A stretch of 64,000 nt of DNA, taken from positions 57,612-121,611 of the forward strand of contig JBCDAU010000015.1 of NCBI GenBank assembly GCA_039185015.1. The letters are read 5' to 3'. The notes below the pieces were generated by a model that saw nothing but the letters and a program-made list of their open reading frames with translations, was not told where the DNA came from and made no database searches. How positions within the stretch are numbered: position 1 is the stretch's first letter; each line of letters opens with the position of its first letter. A program made the translations under genes and the position numbers. This document shows, piece by piece, positions 60,116 through 64,000 of the stretch. This DNA is from JBCBSZ01 sp039185015 (GTDB taxonomy: Bacteria > Actinomycetota > Acidimicrobiia > Acidimicrobiales > Poriferisodalaceae).

Positions 60116-61829
60116 GCACCCGACCGCCGGACAGCTGGATCACCTGATCGGCCCGGGCATGGGCGACGGGACGGGTGGCCACGGCGAGCACCGTCATCCC
60201 GGCGCCGACCATCGCGTCCCAGAGCGCGAGCTCGGTCCTCGTGTCGACCGCACTGGACAGGTCGTCGAGCACCACGAGCTCGGGTCGATGGACGAAGGCC
60301 CGTGCGGCGGCGACCCGCTGCCGCTGGCCACCGGAGAGCCGGAGACCTCGCGGCCCGATCCGCGTGCCCCATCCGTCCGACATGGCGGCGAGCTCGTCGG
60401 TGAGCTGCGCGAGCTCCATCGCGGCGCGGAGGTCGCCGTGGCCGTGATCGCCGAGCGCGACGTTCGCCGCGACCGAGTCGCTCACGAGGTTGGGCACCTG
60501 CGGCAGGTACGCGGCGTTCGGCGGCACGAGGAACGCCGTGCGATCCTCGAGCGGCTCGCCGTTCCACAGCACGACGCCGTCGGTGTCGCCGGGCCACGTC
60601 AGCCCGAGGATCCCGCGGAGCAGGCTCGTCTTGCCCGAGCCCACCATGCCGTCGACGACCGTGATCGTGCCTCGGGGCAGGTCGAGGTCCACGTCATCGA
60701 CGACGGTCTCGCCACCGAGGCGAACGGTCAGGCCCCGCACCGCCAGATGAGCGAGCGGTGTGCGTTCCGGGACCTGCTCGGTGGGTCGGAGCGGGGTCGC
60801 GTGGAGCGACAGCGCTCGATCGGTGACGGTGCGGTCGCTGTCCTCGTCGGCGACGAGGCGGCTCATCCTCTCGAACGACACGGCGGCGTAGCGGCGCCGG
60901 ACGATGGTCATGCCGATCATCCGGGGAAGGAACCCCAACCAGGTCAGGTAGGTGGCGAACAGCGCCAGCTCCCCCAGCCCGAGCTCGCCGTCGCTGACCC
61001 TCGTGACAGCGACGAGGAGCACGAGTCCGAGTCCGAGGTCGGTCATCGCCGAGCCGGTCGACCACATGATCTGATCGAGCACGCGGTCGCGCACGGCCGT
61101 GCGCCGGCGGACGTCCATCACCTCCCCGAGGTGATGGAGCGCCGGCCGCTCGGCCTGGTTGAGCTTGATCGACAGGGCCGCCCCGACCAGCTCGCCGACG
61201 GACCGGGTCACGGCAGACGTCGCCGCCCGGTCGGCTCGGCGTGCACGAGCGACGGCGTTGCCGGACACCCACGTGACGACGGCGATCAGGACCATCGGGA
61301 CGACGAGCACGCCGGTCGCCAACGGGTCGACGCTGGCCAGCACGATCACGGCGCCGACGGTGAAGCACAGCCCGCCGAGCACGTCGATCCAGGCGTCGAT
61401 GAAGCGGGCGACGTCCTCGGTGTCGTCGCGGAACTGGGCGAGCGCGCCCGATGGGGACTCGACGGGCCGACCGCGGTCGACGGCCCTGGCTGCGAGCTGG
61501 TCGGACAGCATGTTGATGCGCAGGCTCGACTGCACCGAGATCCACCACCGATGGAACGAGAGGGCCGCGACCTGCAGGAGCCCCATGCGGGCGATCTCGA
61601 CGACGATGAGGATCACGGCCGCGAGCTGCGCCCGGCCGAACCGACCGTCCTCGAGCGCGCCGAACGCCTCGGCGAGTACGAGTCCGATCAGGACGGGCGC
61701 CGAGAAGAACAGCGTCCAGGCCGCGGTCGTGAACCAGAAGAGGCGGAGCTCCTGGCGGTTCAGTCGCCAGGACAGCCGCCAGACGGGCAGGCCGGCTTCG
61801 GGCGCGTCGGAGGGAGGAGCGACGGTCAT
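60078..61829 (-). CDS. ABC exporter half B
   Basis: A 583-residue membrane-ATPase protein from ATG 61829. Membrane helices occupy about 30-310 (FWFTTAAWTLFFSAPVLIGLVL onward). NBD: Walker A VVDGMVGSGKTS (about 395), LSGGQRQRVAAARAF, VVLDDLSSAVDTRTE. Walker B ends D-D where the catalytic Glu normally sits (LDDLSS), and the switch His position is VATRPVAHA, so this NBD is probably degenerate. ATG overlaps the partner stop by four bases. Likely the degenerate half of a heterodimer. Confidence 0.88.
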   Translation of the reverse strand: MTVAPPSDAPEAGLPVWRLSWRLNRQELRLFWFTTAAWTLFFSAPVLIGLVLAEAFGALEDGRFGRAQLAAVILIVVEIARMGLLQVAALSFHRWWISVQSSLRINMLSDQLAARAVDRGRPVESPSGALAQFRDDTEDVARFIDAWIDVLGGLCFTVGAVIVLASVDPLATGVLVVPMVLIAVVTWVSGNAVARARRADRAATSAVTRSVGELVGAALSIKLNQAERPALHHLGEVMDVRRRTAVRDRVLDQIMWSTGSAMTDLGLGLVLLVAVTRVSDGELGLGELALFATYLTWLGFLPRMIGMTIVRRRYAAVSFERMSRLVADEDSDRTVTDRALSLHATPLRPTEQVPERTPLAHLAVRGLTVRLGGETVVDDVDLDLPRGTITVVDGMVGSGKTSLLRGILGLTWPGDTDGVVLWNGEPLEDRTAFLVPPNAAYLPQVPNLVSDSVAANVALGDHGHGDLRAAMELAQLTDELAAMSDGWGTRIGPRGLRLSGGQRQRVAAARAFVHRPELVVLDDLSSAVDTRTELALWDAMVGAGMTVLAVATRPVAHARADQVIQLSGGRVLSAVAPQRPRGR

Positions 61830-63577
61830 GCCAGCACCTTCTCCTGCGCCTGACGTCCGGCCCGCAGCAGCGAGCCGTAGCGCGACGTCGGGTCGGCCTC
61901 GAGCACCGTGCGCTCGCCGTGCTCGACGACCCGACCGGCGTCGACGACGGCGATGTCGTCGACGCGCTCCAGGGTCGACAGACGGTGGGCGATCACGACG
62001 GCCGTCCGGCCACGGAGCAGATCGTCCACCGCGTGCGCGAGGCGGGCCTCGGTCGCCGGATCGACTCGGGCGGTGGCCTCGTCGAGCACGACGAGGTCGG
62101 GCTCGCGCAGCCACACCCGGGCGAGCGCCAACAGCTGGGACTCGCCGGCGGAGAGACCGGCGCCGGCGGCGCCGAGCTCGCGATCCAGCCCGCCGGCGAC
62201 CAGCCGATCGAGGCCGACCCGGCGCAGCACCGCAGCGACGGTCTCGTCGGGGACGGTGAGCTCGAACAGCGTCACGTTGTCGCGGACGGAGCCGGCGACC
62301 AGCTGCACCTCCTGGGGCACCATGGCCACGCGGGACCGGAGCTCGGCGAGCGGGACGTCGCCGATGCCGACCCCGCCGACGCGGACCTCGCCGGACGAGG
62401 TCTCGAGCAGGCGGAGCACGAGGCGGGCCATCGTGGTCTTGCCGCTTCCGGTCCGGCCGACCAGGCCGAGCGACCGGCCGGCGCCGAGGCGGAGCGAGAC
62501 GTCGTGGAGGACGGGGAGTCCGTCGCCGTAGTCGAAGTCGACGTCGTCGAACTCGACCTCCAGCGCGCCCGACGGCGGAGAGGTGGTGCCCTCGTCGAGG
62601 ATCGTCGGGCGCTCGGCCCGCAGGTCCAGGACCCGGCGCATCCCGCCACTGGCCTTCTGAATCAGCTGGAGCTGGTCCATCACGTCCTCGAGCGGGCGCC
62701 GGAGCAGCTGGGTGTACTGGAACAGCACGAAGACGGTGCCCAGCGCGATCGCCCCGTTCTCGAGCAGCCAAGCGCCACCGACGACGGCCAGGATCCCGCC
62801 GCTCGCGATGGCCAGGTGCAGAGCCCGCCACACCGAGAGGTACGAGCGCTCCCGGTCGAGGGCGGTGGACACGCAGTCGACGCTCTCGTCGACGAAGCCA
62901 CCGAGCGCGTAGGCCGTCCCGCCGTTGGAGCGAAGGTCCTCGGCAGCGGTCAGCCGCTCCTCGATGCCGCCGTAGAGGCGGGCGTAGGCGCTCATCTCGT
63001 CGGCGGACTCGTCGACGGCGCGGTTCCGGCGCCGCCCGGTCACCCAGACGGCCACGGCGACGTAGAGCAGCATGGCGGCGCCGATGCGCAGATCGATGAC
63101 GGTCAACACGACGACCATCCCCATCGTCGTGAGCACGGCGCCACCGACCTTCGGGACCACGCGGGCCAGCAGGTCGGAGAGGGCGGTGACGTCACCATCG
63201 ATGCGTTGGACGAGCTCGCCGGGCGTGTGGGTCCGGTGGAACTCGTGATCCAGGCCGAGCACGTGCCCGGCCAGCTCGATCCGGAGCTCGTTGGTCGTGC
63301 TCCAGGCGATCCGCGTGGCCCACCAGGTGACGATGACCGAGGCGACCTGCGCTGCGACGCCGATGCCGACGAGCGCGCCGGCGAGGGCGGTGAGCTCCGC
63401 GACGGACGCTCCCTCCGCGGCGCGGTCCACCGTGCGTCCGACGAGGAGCGGGCCGACGAGCAGCAGTGCCGACGACGCGCCGAGCGCGACGGCCAGGGCG
63501 ACGTACTGACGCCGGTGGGGGCGCAGGACGTCGGCCAGGGCGCGCCAGTGCGCATCGGTCGACTCGGGGGCGGACAC
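61826..63577 (-). CDS. ABC exporter half A
   Basis: A 583-residue protein; start GTG 63577 (GTG 63583 also possible). Membrane domain about 20-310. NBD: Walker A GRTGSGKTT (about 374), signature LSAGESQLLALARVW (LSAGE, not LSGGE), Walker B LVVLDEATARVDP with intact Glu, switch His in IAHRLSTLE. With half B it should form a heterodimeric exporter with one canonical and one degenerate site. Substrate unknown. Confidence 0.9.
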   Translation of the reverse strand: MSAPESTDAHWRALADVLRPHRRQYVALAVALGASSALLLVGPLLVGRTVDRAAEGASVAELTALAGALVGIGVAAQVASVIVTWWATRIAWSTTNELRIELAGHVLGLDHEFHRTHTPGELVQRIDGDVTALSDLLARVVPKVGGAVLTTMGMVVVLTVIDLRIGAAMLLYVAVAVWVTGRRRNRAVDESADEMSAYARLYGGIEERLTAAEDLRSNGGTAYALGGFVDESVDCVSTALDRERSYLSVWRALHLAIASGGILAVVGGAWLLENGAIALGTVFVLFQYTQLLRRPLEDVMDQLQLIQKASGGMRRVLDLRAERPTILDEGTTSPPSGALEVEFDDVDFDYGDGLPVLHDVSLRLGAGRSLGLVGRTGSGKTTMARLVLRLLETSSGEVRVGGVGIGDVPLAELRSRVAMVPQEVQLVAGSVRDNVTLFELTVPDETVAAVLRRVGLDRLVAGGLDRELGAAGAGLSAGESQLLALARVWLREPDLVVLDEATARVDPATEARLAHAVDDLLRGRTAVVIAHRLSTLERVDDIAVVDAGRVVEHGERTVLEADPTSRYGSLLRAGRQAQEKVLA

Positions 63578-63624
63578 GCCCACCAGTGTGGCGACCCCGA
63601 ACCGGCCGCCCCCAGCGAGTTTCC

Positions 63625-64000
63625 CTACACGGTGATCGTGGCGATCAACGCCGGGCTGGCCAGCTCGACGGACCCGTCGGCCGTGACGAACCGCGACAGA
63701 CGGGTCCGGGCCGCAGCGAGGAGCCGATCGAGCTGCTCGTCGTCGATGGCGTCGGCCAGCGTCCAGCCTCGGATCTCGGTGGTGACCCACGAATCCAGCG
63801 ACGCGAATCGTGCGGTGCCGGGTCGCTCCACGATTGAGGCCTCGCCGAGTCCGCCCTCGGCGAGGACGTCGGCGAAGTCGCGCTCGTCACCGAGCGCGAA
63901 CGGCGCCGCCTCCGCCCCAGCGGCCACGGGGCCGAACACGTCGCCGACCCGCGCGCACAGCTCCAGCCAACCCGGCGGGCGTTCGAGGCTCGACCAGACC
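63625..64000 (-). CDS. SAM-dependent methyltransferase, C-terminal part (partial)
   Basis: The frame is open to the right edge, reading VWSSLERPPGWLELCARVGDVFGP, FALGDERDFADVLAEGG, FASLDSWVTTEIRGWTLADAIDDEQLDRLL and ending SRFVTADGSVELASPALIATITV at the TAG (63625-63627). This is the C-terminal part of a class I methyltransferase of the type with a WSSLExPPGW motif. The SAM-binding half lies outside. Same strand as the ABC genes, 47 bases upstream of half A. Confidence 0.8.
   Translation of the reverse strand, partial: VWSSLERPPGWLELCARVGDVFGPVAAGAEAAPFALGDERDFADVLAEGGLGEASIVERPGTARFASLDSWVTTEIRGWTLADAIDDEQLDRLLAAARTRLSRFVTADGSVELASPALIATITV

Noticed and set aside
60078..62831. 917-codon ORF as a longer ABC protein
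   Set aside because: The upstream third is out-of-frame with half A; real start ATG 61829.

Overview
The window is very GC-rich, gene-dense actinobacterial chromosome. I infer the class Acidimicrobiia (Ilumatobacter-like) from several things: wall or secreted proteins carrying GYW-type DGGIFAFGDA propeller repeats, lipoproteins with Thr-rich linkers, paired DUF1800/DUF1501 genes, a halohydrin-dehalogenase-type protein (the class includes Ilumatobacter, source of HheG), and heavy GTG start use. I see no rRNA, tRNA, CRISPR array, insertion sequence, integrase or phage gene. No gene-free gap exceeds about 300 bases; the longest (49821-50095) is filled by a tandem repeat.

Layout. 1-4973 (minus): a tightly coupled operon of patatin-like phospholipase, CHAT (caspase-like) protease and ComEC-type metallo-beta-lactamase hydrolase, followed by a 6PGDH-type dehydrogenase that runs off the left edge. 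This is the best candidate here for an undescribed conflict or defence system. 5096-11024: AraC regulator with a glyoxalase-like protein, MOSC protein, ABC exporter, leucine-rich-repeat protein, and a protein with halohydrin-dehalogenase motifs. 11219-15193: chain of four-base overlaps, xseA-xseB-S9 peptidase-SufE. 15200-19815 (minus): CapA lipoprotein-manA-photolyase-pentapeptide protein. 19906-31290: SURF1, PatB/MalY lyase, DUF1800/DUF1501 pair (the DUF1501 protein fused to a propeller), threonine ammonia-lyase, aroC, serine hydrolase, PAC2 protein, cyclophilin, orphan CheY.

31481-41441: sigma factor with a large membrane-anchored partner, trypsin-like protease, UvrD-type helicase, YbaK, a CoA-transferase with swapped domain order, a two-domain fasciclin lipoprotein, and a limonene-epoxide-hydrolase-like protein. 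41482-49820: ung, nucleoside hydrolase, inositol-phosphatase-family protein (HisN-like), SH3b-repeat secreted protein, geranylgeranyl-reductase-type flavoprotein, and an MMPL exporter under a double operator. 50096-64000: secreted and membrane proteins, a TetR repressor with the same operator as the MMPL gene, an IniB/IniR-like pair, FKBP, DUF2277, a subtilase with the same propeller as the DUF1501 protein, a heterodimer-type ABC exporter, and a partial methyltransferase.

The most useful links across the window are the TTGACA-N-TGTCAA operator shared by the TetR gene and the MMPL exporter 5 kb away, a dispersed GC-rich intergenic repeat found at four gene ends, and the propeller cassette shared by two secreted enzymes. 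All assignments are from reading the sequence and translations; no database search was run.
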